35,710 nt of DNA from DATJIG01 sp035493495 (GTDB lineage: Bacteria > Pseudomonadota > Alphaproteobacteria > SMXQ01): positions 1 through 35,710 of the forward strand of contig DATJIG010000144.1 in NCBI GenBank assembly GCA_035493495.1, written 5' to 3'. The notes under the pieces are model-generated. The model was given only the letters and a program-made list of their open reading frames with translations. It was not told the origin of the DNA and ran no database searches. Both the position numbers and the translations under genes were made by a program. Positions 1-7,610 of this stretch are shown here, piece by piece (within the stretch, counting starts at the first letter, position 1; the number at the start of each line of letters is the position of its first letter).

Positions 1-1
1 G

Positions 2-604
2 GCGCTCCCCTTCAGCAACACCGAACACTATGATCCGATCTTTGCCGCTTGCGCCGAGGCGGGCCAGCCGGTGATCTGCCATATCCTAACCGGCCACGGC
101 TACATGAAGACGGGCCACAAGCGTAACGTCGAAGGACTCAAGGACTCGACGAACGCCAAGACGAACGATTCGGCGAACACGCTGTTCGACTTCATCTTCT
201 ACGGCTACTTCGAGCGCATGCCGAAACTGAAGCTTCTGCTCGCCGAGAGCGAGATCGGCTGGATGCCGTTCCTGCTGCAACAGTGGGATTACTATTTCGC
301 CCGTCACGGCAATTCATATCCGATACCGATCACCCGCAAGCCGAGCGAGATCTTCGCGGAGCACGTGTATGGCACGTTCCTCGAGGACTACGTCGGCACG
401 CGGTTCCTCCCATGGTGGGGCAAGAAGAATTGCATGTGGTCGAACGACTACCCGCATTTCAATATGACCTTCCCGCATTCTCGGCAGGTCGTCGCTCACC
501 ATCTGAAGGGACTGTCGGACGAGGAGCTTCGGCGCTACACTTGGGACAATGCGATGGACCTCTTCAAGCTGGATCTGACGGAAGTCAATCGCGCCGCCGC
601 CTAG
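2..604 (+). CDS. Amidohydrolase_2 family protein, 5' end cut by window edge
   Basis: The reading frame is open from base 2 and ends at TAG 602-604, so this is the C-terminal ~200 residues of a longer protein. It belongs to the amidohydrolase_2 (decarboxylase-like, metal-dependent TIM barrel) family. Visible signatures are a barrel strand with a metal-ligand-like His (PVICHILTG), AESEIGWMPFLLQQWDYYF, and WSNDYPHFNMTFPHSR carrying the conserved Asp. The same motifs recur in order in the full-length paralog at 33939-35024, which fixes the family assignment. Members are hydrolases or non-oxidative decarboxylases of cyclic or aromatic acids; the substrate here is unknown. A strong hairpin follows 26 nt after the stop. 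A GTG at 71 lies inside the conserved barrel and is not the true start. Confidence 0.9.
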   Translation, partial: ALPFSNTEHYDPIFAACAEAGQPVICHILTGHGYMKTGHKRNVEGLKDSTNAKTNDSANTLFDFIFYGYFERMPKLKLLLAESEIGWMPFLLQQWDYYFARHGNSYPIPITRKPSEIFAEHVYGTFLEDYVGTRFLPWWGKKNCMWSNDYPHFNMTFPHSRQVVAHHLKGLSDEELRRYTWDNAMDLFKLDLTEVNRAAA

Positions 605-2272
605 CTGGCCGATCGAAACGTTCGATGCATCAAGCCCCGCTGCCTCGCAGCGGGGCTTGGTTCGGCCGGACCCTTTGGAAGCATAAGAGAGCCGTACCGC
701 ATCGACGAGCTGGCGCGAAAACTCCTCAGGTGCTGGACGAGACTCGCTGAGAGCCTTCCTCACATCGCCGGATAACGGACCTGCGGGACTCCGCCACAGG
801 TCGGGACTCCGCCACAGGTGGAGTACGGCGTAACTCCGCCACGGCCGCCAGGCCTCGGACATTTCATCAGCCTGTCGCGCTGTAACGCCGCCGAGGCTTT
901 TCAGGACGGCGACATCCCCGGTGGGAAACGCGTCCGGCCAGCGCGCGGCTCGCATCGCGATGTAATGCGCCGTCCATGCTCCGATCCCCGGCAATTCGAG
1001 AAAGCGCACAACGAGAGCCTCGGGATCGTGACTGACGCCGATATCGAGTGACAACGCGCCGGAAGCGTCGGCCTGGGCCAGTGCGATGATGCTGCGGCAC
1101 CGCGCACCGATGATGCCGAGCGGCGCGAGATCGTCCACCGCCGCCCTTGCGAACCGTGCCGATGACGGAGTGAGACGATTCAGCTCCGGAAGCGGCGTCG
1201 CGATGGAATCGCCGAACGCAGCGACGAGGCGGCCGGCAACCGTGGTCGCCGCCTTTACCGTGACCTGCTGCCCGAGGATCGCCCGCACGCCCATCTCGAA
1301 GCCGTTGAAGGCACCCGGCACGCGCATACCGGGGTTATCCCTGACCAACGGCCCCAGCCGTTTGTCCTTCACCAGGTGACGGCGGATAACGTCGGGCCGC
1401 GCGTCGAGATCGAACAGCGCGCGCAGCCGACCCAGGAGCGCCGGCAGGACGGGCATGAGGCTGTGGGTGAATTCGACCGCCAGCGCGCGCCTGGCCGGCG
1501 CGTGCGTGACCCTGATCCAGCCTGTCCGATCGCCGATGCGGACGGTGCGTGCGTAGGACTCACCCGTCACCCATTCGACGCCCGAGAGCTGGCGGGCCTT
1601 GAGAAAGGCCAGCATTCCCGGCCAGTCGTAAGGCGGGCGGTAGCACAGCTGCAGTGTCGAGGTTTCGCTATCGGCCACGGGCGCCGCACCGTCGCTTGCC
1701 CTCTTGCGCAACTGCGTCGGCGCCATACCATAACGACGACTGAAGGCATCGTTGAAGCGGCGGAGGCTCGTGAAGCCGCTCGCGAACGCGATCTCGGTGA
1801 TGGGCAGCCGGGTCTCGGTGAGGAGCTGCTTCGCGAGCAGGAGTCGGCGCGTCAGCAGAAGCTGGATTGGCGGCACGCCGAGTTCCTTCTGCACAATGCG
1901 GCGGATCTGGCGCGAGCTGAGCTCGAACTGCTCGGCGATCGTCTCCAACCCGTCCGCTTCGCCGATGGCGCCATCCTCCATGCGCTGGACGATTAGGCGT
2001 GCGATGCGCTGCGAATCGTCGACCGGCGCATTGCCCGGCGCCAGCTCCGGACGGCAGCGGAGACACGGGCGGAAGCCGGCCTGCTCCGCCTCGGGTGGGC
2101 TCGCGAAGAACCGGCAGTTGGCCACCCGCGGCGTCTTCGCAGGGCAGATCGGCCGGCAGTAGATTCCGGTCGAGGTCACGCCGACGAAGAAGATGCCGTC
2201 GAAGCGCGGATCGCGGGCACTCAATGCCTTGTACAGCGCTTTGTCGGACGTGTTGGAGCGAAGGGGGATCAT
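314..2272 (-). CDS. Ada metal-binding/AraC HTH/AlkA DNA glycosylase fusion, C-terminally extended
   Basis: Repairs methylated DNA and probably senses it. Counting from ATG 2272, Cys 39, 43, 70 and 73 have the same spacing as the Zn ligands of E. coli Ada (Cys38/42/69/72), so Cys39 is the likely phosphotriester methyl acceptor. An AraC-type HTH (~95-180) follows, then an AlkA N-domain and a HhH-GPD glycosylase domain with FPTGD, which carries the catalytic Asp, and the usual AWRPWRSYAVLHLW end block. Family members end ~10-15 residues after that block (about 490 aa). Here the frame continues ~155 residues, through a tandem 18-bp repeat and a terminator hairpin, and antisense to the amidohydrolase, stopping only at 314. 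The frame is open upstream to 2428, but ATG 2272 gives the normal Ada N-terminus. The O6-methyltransferase domain is absent and is supplied by the divergent neighbour. Confidence 0.85.
   Translation of the reverse strand: MIPLRSNTSDKALYKALSARDPRFDGIFFVGVTSTGIYCRPICPAKTPRVANCRFFASPPEAEQAGFRPCLRCRPELAPGNAPVDDSQRIARLIVQRMEDGAIGEADGLETIAEQFELSSRQIRRIVQKELGVPPIQLLLTRRLLLAKQLLTETRLPITEIAFASGFTSLRRFNDAFSRRYGMAPTQLRKRASDGAAPVADSETSTLQLCYRPPYDWPGMLAFLKARQLSGVEWVTGESYARTVRIGDRTGWIRVTHAPARRALAVEFTHSLMPVLPALLGRLRALFDLDARPDVIRRHLVKDKRLGPLVRDNPGMRVPGAFNGFEMGVRAILGQQVTVKAATTVAGRLVAAFGDSIATPLPELNRLTPSSARFARAAVDDLAPLGIIGARCRSIIALAQADASGALSLDIGVSHDPEALVVRFLELPGIGAWTAHYIAMRAARWPDAFPTGDVAVLKSLGGVTARQADEMSEAWRPWRSYAVLHLWRSPDLWRSPAGPLSGDVRKALSESRPAPEEFSRQLVDAVRLSYASKGSGRTKPRCEAAGLDASNVSIGQLGGGAIDFRQIQLEEVHRIVPSVAPKLLVRQSLQMVSDDLPRMREGHIEMRVVVRPHAILLAPPWEEPRADVVLEERAIHVLREDLARLAGDRYRI
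631..659 (+). terminator. Hairpin terminator after the amidohydrolase
   Basis: Perfect 13-bp inverted repeat (631-643 with 647-659), 3-nt loop CTC, GC-rich, followed by a weak TTGGTT tail. It sits 26 nt beyond the amidohydrolase stop. The antisense Ada-AlkA reading frame runs straight through it, which suggests that that frame's natural end lay before this point. Confidence 0.7.
784..819. repeat. Perfect tandem 18-bp duplication
   Basis: Two identical adjacent 18-bp units (784-801, 802-819), starting CGGGACTCC and ending ACAGGT. They encode the repeated LWRSP at the point where the AlkA domain should end. The insertion is a multiple of three, so it extends the protein without shifting the frame. 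Confidence 0.9.
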
Positions 2273-2310
2273 CGCACTATCATAAGGCGGCGCCGGGCAG
2301 GCATACGCCA

Positions 2311-2350
2311 TTTTCGGACATCGCAGCCACGCCATCCCGCCGTCCGAAAA
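2311..2350. promoter_or_regulatory. Inverted repeat in the divergent ada-alkA/ogt promoter region
   Basis: TTTTCGGAC (2311-2319) and GTCCGAAAA (2342-2350) form a perfect 9-bp inverted repeat with a 22-bp spacer, centred in the 144-bp gap between two divergent alkylation-repair genes. Two further flanking bases also pair (2308-2309 with 2352-2353). No E. coli-like Ada box was found. An operator for the Ada-AraC protein encoded next door is an inference. Confidence 0.45.
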
Positions 2351-2416
2351 CGGCGAGTCTGGCATGGGCCGCCTGTTAGGGTACGGGGAACATCGGACGA
2401 TTGGCAGGAGTTCGAC

Positions 2417-2968
2417 ATGCCGAAGCATGACCGCGAGATCTTCACCAAGACCGTGCCCTCCCCGGTGGGGAAGCTAACGCTCGCCGCAAGCGATCGTGGC
2501 CTTGCCGCCATTCTGTGGGAGCACGACAAGCCGCGGCGCGTTCCGCTCGACATCGTCGCCAGGGACGACAGGCACACGATCCTGATCGAAGCCGAGCGCC
2601 AGCTCACGGACTATTTCGCGGGCAAGCGGACAACGTTCTCGGTGCCGCTGGATTTCACCGGCACGGAGTTCCAGAAAGCCGTCTGGCATGCCTTGCTCGG
2701 CATTCCGTTCGGGCAGACCTACACCTATGGCGGGATCGCGCGGGCACTTGGGAAGCCCGATTCGTCGCGGGCGGTCGGTGCCGCGATCGGGCGGAACCCG
2801 ATCTCGATCATCGTCCCGTGCCACCGCGTCATCGGCTCGACCGGAAAGCTGACCGGCTTTGCGGGCGGCCTCGAGACCAAGGCGTTCCTGCTCGACCTCG
2901 AAGGCGCTAGTGGGCGTCGGCCGAGGGCGCCTTCGGCGGCGCGACCTTGCGCATCAGTGGCACCATGA
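2417..2968 (+). CDS. ogt: Methylated-DNA--protein-cysteine S-methyltransferase
   Basis: Removes O6-alkyl groups from guanine by irreversible transfer to its own cysteine. The active-site motif PCHR is at 134-137 (Cys135) within ISIIVPCHRVIGSTGKLTGF. The HTH region (EFQKAVWHALLGIPFGQTYTYG, with the usual PxG turn) and the Arg-finger-like SSRAVGAA segment precede it. The 183-aa length is close to the family norm. ATG 2417 has a good ribosome-binding site (GGCAGGAG, 6 nt upstream). It is divergent from the Ada-AlkA gene, so the two genes together cover the functions of E. coli Ada plus AlkA. The last ~20 residues overlap the 3' end of the convergent MFS gene by 62 bp and lie outside the conserved domain. 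Confidence 0.95.
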   Translation: MPKHDREIFTKTVPSPVGKLTLAASDRGLAAILWEHDKPRRVPLDIVARDDRHTILIEAERQLTDYFAGKRTTFSVPLDFTGTEFQKAVWHALLGIPFGQTYTYGGIARALGKPDSSRAVGAAIGRNPISIIVPCHRVIGSTGKLTGFAGGLETKAFLLDLEGASGRRPRAPSAARPCASVAP

Positions 2969-4484
2969 CGGTGGCGATGGCAAAGCACACCGCGATGACC
3001 ACGAAGGCGTCGCCGTAAGCCATCGTTTGCGCCTCACGCAGTGTCAACGAGAAGAGTTGGCGCAATGCGGCAGCATGCCCCTGGATCGGATCTCCGAACG
3101 CGGCGGTATCGGTAGCACTTAGGTGCTGCAACGCCCTCGCCGTCGCGAGATTCCCGGCGGTGAGATGCTCGGCAAGCCGCAAGAAGTGAAGATTCGTGCG
3201 GTCGTTCAGCAACGTACCGCACACCGCGATGCCAATGGCGCCGCCCAGATTCCGCATCAGGTTGAACAACCCGGACGCGAGCTTGAGCCGCTCCGGCGGC
3301 AGGCTGCCGAGCGTCAGCGTCACCGCCGGTGCGATCGCGAACATCTGGGCAAAGCCGCGGAACGCCTGAGGCAGCAGCAGCTCGCCCGAGCCCCAGTCAT
3401 GGGTGATGGGCGCGAACGCCCACATGCTGACGGCAAAGCAGGCGAGCCCGAACATCATCAGCCAGCGCAGATCGATATGCCGCGACAGGAACGTGTAGAG
3501 CGGGATCGAGCAGATCTGGAACACACCGGTTGAGAACACCGCGATGCCGATGTCGAGCGCACTGAAGCCGCGCACGCGGGCGAGGAACAGCGGCGTCAGA
3601 TAGACGGTGGCGAAAATGCCGATCCCGGTCACGAACGAGAAGAACGAGCCGAGCGAGAAATTGTGACTCTTGAGCGCACGAAGATCGACCACCGGCTGGG
3701 CATAGGTGAGGCTGCGCCAGACAAAGGCGACGCCGGCCGTCGCGGAGATCCACGCGGTGGCGCGAATTACATCGTCGCTGAACCAGTCCCAGCGCGGCCC
3801 CTCCTCGAGCGTGTATTCGAGGCAGCCGAGGAAGATCGCCATCAATGCGATCCCGGGGTAGTCGGCGCCCTTCAGCAGCGACAGGTTCGGCCGGTCGATC
3901 TTCACAAGCATCGGCACGACGATGGTGATGAAGACGCCCGGCACCAGATTGACGAAGAACAGCCAGTGCCACGAGTAGTTGTCGGTAATCCAGCCGCCGA
4001 CTGTGGGGCCAAGGGTCGGCGCGAGCGACGACAGGGTGCCGATCACCGCGGCTGCGATAATGCGGTTCTGGCCGTTGAAGTAGATGAAGGCGGTGGTGAA
4101 CACCGTCGGGATCATCGAACCGCCGAGGAACCCCTGGAGTGCGCGGAACACGATCATGCTCTGGATGTCCCACGCCCAGCCGCACATCAGGCTGGTGGCG
4201 GTAAACCCCGCCGCCGAGACGGTGAACAGCCAGCGCGTCGACATCACCCGCGACAGCCAGCCTGACAGCGGGATGACGACAATCTCGGCGATCAGATAGC
4301 TGGTCTGGACCCAGGCGATCTCGTCGGGCCCGGCCGACAGGCCGCCACCGATATCGCGCAGCGACGCCGAGACGATCTGGATGTCGAGGAGCGCGATGAA
4401 GAACCCGACGCACATGACGGAGAAGGCGAACACCTTCGTTGCCGTCGAGAGCTCATCAGGATCATGTCGCGTGACCGCGGGCAT
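2907..4484 (-). CDS. DHA2-family MFS drug efflux permease (EmrB/QacA-like)
   Basis: Inner-membrane proton antiporter of 525 aa with the 14-TM pattern of the DHA2 family. Visible motifs are LDIQIVSASLRDIGGGL in TM1 (antiporter D/N/V pattern), PLSGWLSRVMSTRWLF (motif A) and GPTVGGWITDNYSWHWLFF (motif C region). It starts 7 nt after the stop of the HlyD-type adaptor gene, so it is the last gene of an hxlR-emrA-emrB-like operon. With that adaptor it probably forms a pump that also needs a TolC-type outer membrane channel encoded elsewhere. Substrate is unknown. Its 3' end overlaps the convergent ogt gene. Confidence 0.95.
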   Translation of the reverse strand: MPAVTRHDPDELSTATKVFAFSVMCVGFFIALLDIQIVSASLRDIGGGLSAGPDEIAWVQTSYLIAEIVVIPLSGWLSRVMSTRWLFTVSAAGFTATSLMCGWAWDIQSMIVFRALQGFLGGSMIPTVFTTAFIYFNGQNRIIAAAVIGTLSSLAPTLGPTVGGWITDNYSWHWLFFVNLVPGVFITIVVPMLVKIDRPNLSLLKGADYPGIALMAIFLGCLEYTLEEGPRWDWFSDDVIRATAWISATAGVAFVWRSLTYAQPVVDLRALKSHNFSLGSFFSFVTGIGIFATVYLTPLFLARVRGFSALDIGIAVFSTGVFQICSIPLYTFLSRHIDLRWLMMFGLACFAVSMWAFAPITHDWGSGELLLPQAFRGFAQMFAIAPAVTLTLGSLPPERLKLASGLFNLMRNLGGAIGIAVCGTLLNDRTNLHFLRLAEHLTAGNLATARALQHLSATDTAAFGDPIQGHAAALRQLFSLTLREAQTMAYGDAFVVIAVCFAIATVMVPLMRKVAPPKAPSADAH

Positions 4485-4491
4485 GATTCAC

Positions 4492-5598
4492 CTACCGGGC
4501 GGTACGCGAGTCGACGGATGCGGTCACCGAGAGGCCGGGCCGCAGGGCGCCCAACATCGACGAGTCGCCATCGAGGCGGACGCGGACCGGCACCCGCTGC
4601 ACGATCTTGGTGAAGTTGCCGGTCGCATTCTCGGCGGGCAGAACGCTGAACTGCGAGCCGGTGGCCGGCGCGACACTGGCGACGTGGCCGCGGAACTCCC
4701 GGCCCGGCAGGACGTCGGCCCTGATCGCCACCGGCAGCCCGGCCTGCATATGTGCGATCTGGCTTTCCTTGAAGTTGGCGTCGATCCACAGCCCGCTTGC
4801 GGGCACCAGCGAGATGAGCTGCGCGCCCGGCGCGGCATAGGCGCCGACACGCGCGCTGCGGTTGCCGACGACGCCGTCGATCGGCGCGCGGAGCTCGGTG
4901 TAGGAGAGATTGAGCTGGGCCGCGTCGCGCTCGGCGATTGCGCCCGCCAACGAGGCCTCGATCTGCTGCTTCTGGGTGTCGACGACATCGAGTTTCTGGC
5001 GCGCGGCAGAAAGCGCCGCCCGCGTCCGTTCACCGGCGGCAATCGCCTGCTTGTACGCGGCATCTGCGCGCTGGAAGGTCTGGACCGACGCATTGGCGCT
5101 CGCCGACAGGCTGCGGTACCGGCTCTGATCGTCGCGGGCGCGCGCAATCTCGGCATCGGCGGCCGTCACGTTGGCCTGGGCTTCGGCGATCCTGGCCTCG
5201 TCCAGCCGTCGCGTGGCACCGAGATGGGCGAGCGCTGCCCGCTGCCCAGCCACCGCCGCATCGGCCTTGGCGAGCGCCGCGCGATAGTCGCGGTCATCGA
5301 GCTTCACGAGAAGATCGCCCGCGCGCACCGACTGGTTGTCGGACACCGCGACCTCGGCGATGAAGCCCGGCACCTTCGGCGCGATCACGGTGATATCGCC
5401 GCCGACGTAGGCATCGTCGGTGCTCTCGATGAAGCGCCCGACCGCCCACCAGTCGACGGCGGCCCATGCCGCGGCGATGCCGATCATCAGCGCGGCGCCG
5501 GCAACAACGATGTTCTTGCGCGTCGCCTTTGCCCGGATCCGGTCCGGGATCGTCGTCGACCGACGCTCGAGCGCGATGCTGGTCATGATGGTCTCCAA
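4492..5598 (-). CDS. HlyD/EmrA-family membrane fusion protein
   Basis: Periplasmic adaptor of a tripartite efflux pump, 368 aa. One N-terminal membrane anchor (~33-52, after TRKN) is followed by a split lipoyl domain (TVIAPKVPGFIAEVAV; later TELRAPIDGVVGNRSARVG), a long Ala/Gln-rich helical hairpin (~95-210) and a beta-barrel end (ANFKESQIAHMQAGLPVAI). It lies between the HxlR regulator (11 nt) and the MFS permease (7 nt), which fixes its role as the EmrA partner. An internal ATG at 5586 is an alternative start. Confidence 0.95.
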   Translation of the reverse strand: METIMTSIALERRSTTIPDRIRAKATRKNIVVAGAALMIGIAAAWAAVDWWAVGRFIESTDDAYVGGDITVIAPKVPGFIAEVAVSDNQSVRAGDLLVKLDDRDYRAALAKADAAVAGQRAALAHLGATRRLDEARIAEAQANVTAADAEIARARDDQSRYRSLSASANASVQTFQRADAAYKQAIAAGERTRAALSAARQKLDVVDTQKQQIEASLAGAIAERDAAQLNLSYTELRAPIDGVVGNRSARVGAYAAPGAQLISLVPASGLWIDANFKESQIAHMQAGLPVAIRADVLPGREFRGHVASVAPATGSQFSVLPAENATGNFTKIVQRVPVRVRLDGDSSMLGALRPGLSVTASVDSRTAR

Positions 5599-5609
5599 AC
5601 CGTTCGACG

Positions 5610-6149
5610 TTACTTGCGACGGTTACGGGCGGGGCGACGGGACGCCGACTCATGGGCGATCTGCTCGGCGGCGCCGATGGTGTGGCGCAGCCGGGTCTTT
5701 GCATCGGCCGCCGGGCCCGGGGCAGGCTTGAAATCCGGCGCGGCGAGAACGCGACCGCTGGTGCGATCGACCAGCACCGGATCGGCGACCGTGCCGGTCA
5801 CGCTGTCGACCACCACGACGCTCGGGCCTTCGGGTGCGAAGTGCTTGTTGCCCCAGGCGAGCAACGACCACAGCACGGGGCGGAAGTCGCGGCCGCGCTC
5901 GGTGAGCACGTACTCATCGCGCGGCGGATGCGCGCTGTAGCGGCGACGCTCGATCAGACCGGATTCCACGAGCCCGGCGAGGCGTCGCGTCAGCATGTTC
6001 GGCGCGATACCGAGGCTCTTCTGGAATTGATCGAAACGCGAGAGCCCATTGAAGGCATCGCGCAGGATCAGAATGCTCCACCACTCACCCACGCGCTCGA
6101 GGCTGCGGGCGATCGGGCACTGCATGTTTCCGAAGCTTTTGCGTTTCAT
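5610..6149 (-). CDS. HxlR-family winged-helix transcriptional regulator
   Basis: DNA-binding regulator with the HxlR signature: CPIARSLERVGEWWSILILR near the N-terminus, then the recognition helix region (LGIAPNMLTRRLAGLVESG) and the wing (ERRRYSAHPPRDEYVLTERG). A C-terminal region of ~80 residues follows the domain and is longer than in minimal HxlR proteins. It heads the efflux operon and so is probably its autorepressor, responding to a toxic compound. ATG 6149 is preferred because GGACGGG precedes it by 6 nt. A GTG at 6173 would place the start inside the candidate operator. Confidence 0.9.
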   Translation of the reverse strand: MKRKSFGNMQCPIARSLERVGEWWSILILRDAFNGLSRFDQFQKSLGIAPNMLTRRLAGLVESGLIERRRYSAHPPRDEYVLTERGRDFRPVLWSLLAWGNKHFAPEGPSVVVVDSVTGTVADPVLVDRTSGRVLAAPDFKPAPGPAADAKTRLRHTIGAAEQIAHESASRRPARNRRK

Positions 6150-6173
6150 GACAGCCCGTCCATTTACTTTCAC

Positions 6174-6225
6174 GATGATAGCTACTTACGCGCATCACTA
6201 TCATTATGCAAGTAGATAGTTCATC
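6174..6225 (-). promoter_or_regulatory. Candidate HxlR promoter/operator with imperfect palindrome
   Basis: GATGA-TAGCTACTT (6174-6187) and AAGTAGATAGTTCATC (6210-6225) form an imperfect inverted repeat with a CTACTT/AAGTAG core. On the minus strand TTGCAT and TAAGTA are spaced 17 bp apart and could be the -35 and -10, so the operator would overlap the promoter. It lies just upstream of the regulator gene, as expected for autoregulation. The promoter assignment is by eye. Confidence 0.5.
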
Positions 6226-6495
6226 GTTCTGGATTGACGCATGGTTTCAATTGGTTAGGGGCCTGCGCGACGAAACATGCAGGCCGTCGGCGCCACGCCC
6301 GCTTGTGACACCGCCGCGACAGCGCCCGATAGCGACAATTCGTCGCAAGCACGCCGGAAACTCCATCGGCATCTGAGGCAAAGTCGGTGGAAGGTTCAGC
6401 GATCGGTAAGCCCAACACACGACATTGATCGGGCAGCGCGCCTTGCGGCGCCGACGATCTACCGATGGCTTCGCCATCCCGGGCTGGAGACAGAC

Positions 6496-7212
6496 ATGCA
6501 CATCATCGCAATCGCTTCGCAAAAGGGCGGCTCGGGCAAGACGACCCTCGCCGGCCACCTCGCCGTTCAGGCGGAACAGGTCGGCGCCGGACCGGTGGCA
6601 CTCATCGACACCGACCCCCAGGGCAGCCTTTCGGAATGGTGGAACGCGCGCGCCGCGGAGACGCCGTCGTTCGCGCGTACCACGACGGCGACGCTGAAAG
6701 ACGACGTCGAGCGGCTGCGCGGCCTCGGGATCAAGCTCCTCATCATCGACACGCCGCCGGCGATCGAAGCGACGATCGCCGACGTGATCGCGCTTAGTGA
6801 TCTCGTCGTCGTCCCGGTTCGCCCGAGCCCGCACGATCTGCGCGCCGTCGGCATCACCGTCGAGATGGTGGAGAAGCTCGGCAAGTCGCTCGTGTTCGTG
6901 GTGAACGGCGCCGCGCCGCGCGCGCGCATCACCAGCGAGGCAGTGATGGCGCTGTCGCAGCACGGCACGCTTGCACCAGTCATTCTGTATCAACGCACCG
7001 GGTTCGCCGCGAGCATGATCGACGGCCGCACGGTGGCGGAGATCCGTGGCGAAGCGCGCAGCGCCGAAGAGATCGCCATGCTATGGGAGTACGTCAGCAG
7101 CCGCCTCAAGGGCGAGACCCGCACCCTGCTCTCGCCCACAGTGTTCGTGCCGCCGCCCGTGCAGGCCCAAGCTCAGACTCAGGCCCAGGTCGAGCCGCAG
7201 GTGACCCCGTGA
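6496..7212 (+). CDS. ParA-family partitioning ATPase
   Basis: A 238-aa Walker-type ATPase of the ParA/MinD superfamily. The deviant Walker A motif KGGSGKTT is at 10-17 with the signature Lys10. Walker A' (ALIDTDPQGSLSEWW) and Walker B (LLIIDTPP) follow. It is short, with no N-terminal DNA-binding extension, so it resembles small type Ib or orphan ParAs. The Gln/Ala-rich tail (~220-238) is atypical. ATG 6496 has GGAGA at a good distance; the frame is open further upstream to 6277 but the extra sequence resembles nothing. Its stop overlaps the GTG of the next gene (GTGA), implying translational coupling. ParA proteins position DNA or protein cargo over the nucleoid; the cargo here is unknown. 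Confidence 0.93.
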   Translation: MHIIAIASQKGGSGKTTLAGHLAVQAEQVGAGPVALIDTDPQGSLSEWWNARAAETPSFARTTTATLKDDVERLRGLGIKLLIIDTPPAIEATIADVIALSDLVVVPVRPSPHDLRAVGITVEMVEKLGKSLVFVVNGAAPRARITSEAVMALSQHGTLAPVILYQRTGFAASMIDGRTVAEIRGEARSAEEIAMLWEYVSSRLKGETRTLLSPTVFVPPPVQAQAQTQAQVEPQVTP

Positions 7213-7610
7213 ATCTGTCGCCCGCAGCGTCTCTCCACACCGGACTTCTGGCGTCCAAGGGCTCCGCGCAGCCGAGCCGCGGTGTCGCCCATCCGCTGAT
7301 CGAGCGGCTCGCCAATATCGTCGCGCCCGCGAAGCCCGCGCCGGCCCCGGCCTCGGCCCCGCAGATCGTAAATGCTCGGCCGGTTGCATCGTCGGCCACG
7401 CCCGGCGGCCGCCTCAGCGTCCGAGTCGACGAGAAGCTTCAACTCCGCCTTCGCCTCGCGTCCGCCCACCTCGGAAAGAATCGGCAGACGCTCCTGCTCG
7501 AGGCGATCGACCATTACCTCGACAAGGTCCTGCCGACGTATCTCCACGACCGCTGCCCGTGCATCGAAGCCGGGCAGGGCGAGGCCACGTGCCATCAGGG
7601 CAAGACATGA
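7209..7610 (+). CDS. Ribbon-helix-helix-like partner of ParA
   Basis: A 133-aa protein. The N-terminal half is low-complexity and Pro/Ala-rich. The C-terminal half looks like a ribbon-helix-helix: a strand (GRLSVRVDEKLQLRLRLAS) followed by a helical stretch (KNRQTLLLEAIDHYLDKVL). RHH proteins such as ParG act as centromere binders and autorepressors beside small ParAs. The GTG start overlaps the ParA stop, and its own stop overlaps the ATG of the next gene. The tail contains CPCIEAGQGEATC, with several Cys and of unknown meaning. A reading frame from 7083 exists but would overlap ParA by 130 nt. Confidence 0.7.
   Translation: MNLSPAASLHTGLLASKGSAQPSRGVAHPLIERLANIVAPAKPAPAPASAPQIVNARPVASSATPGGRLSVRVDEKLQLRLRLASAHLGKNRQTLLLEAIDHYLDKVLPTYLHDRCPCIEAGQGEATCHQGKT

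Noticed and set aside
4381..5940. 519-codon open frame on the plus strand
   Set aside because: Antisense to the HlyD-type adaptor and the ends of its neighbours; low-complexity composition.
6277..6495. N-terminal extension of ParA by 73 residues
   Set aside because: The frame is open but the sequence resembles nothing, while ATG 6496 has a good ribosome-binding site and gives the standard ParA start.
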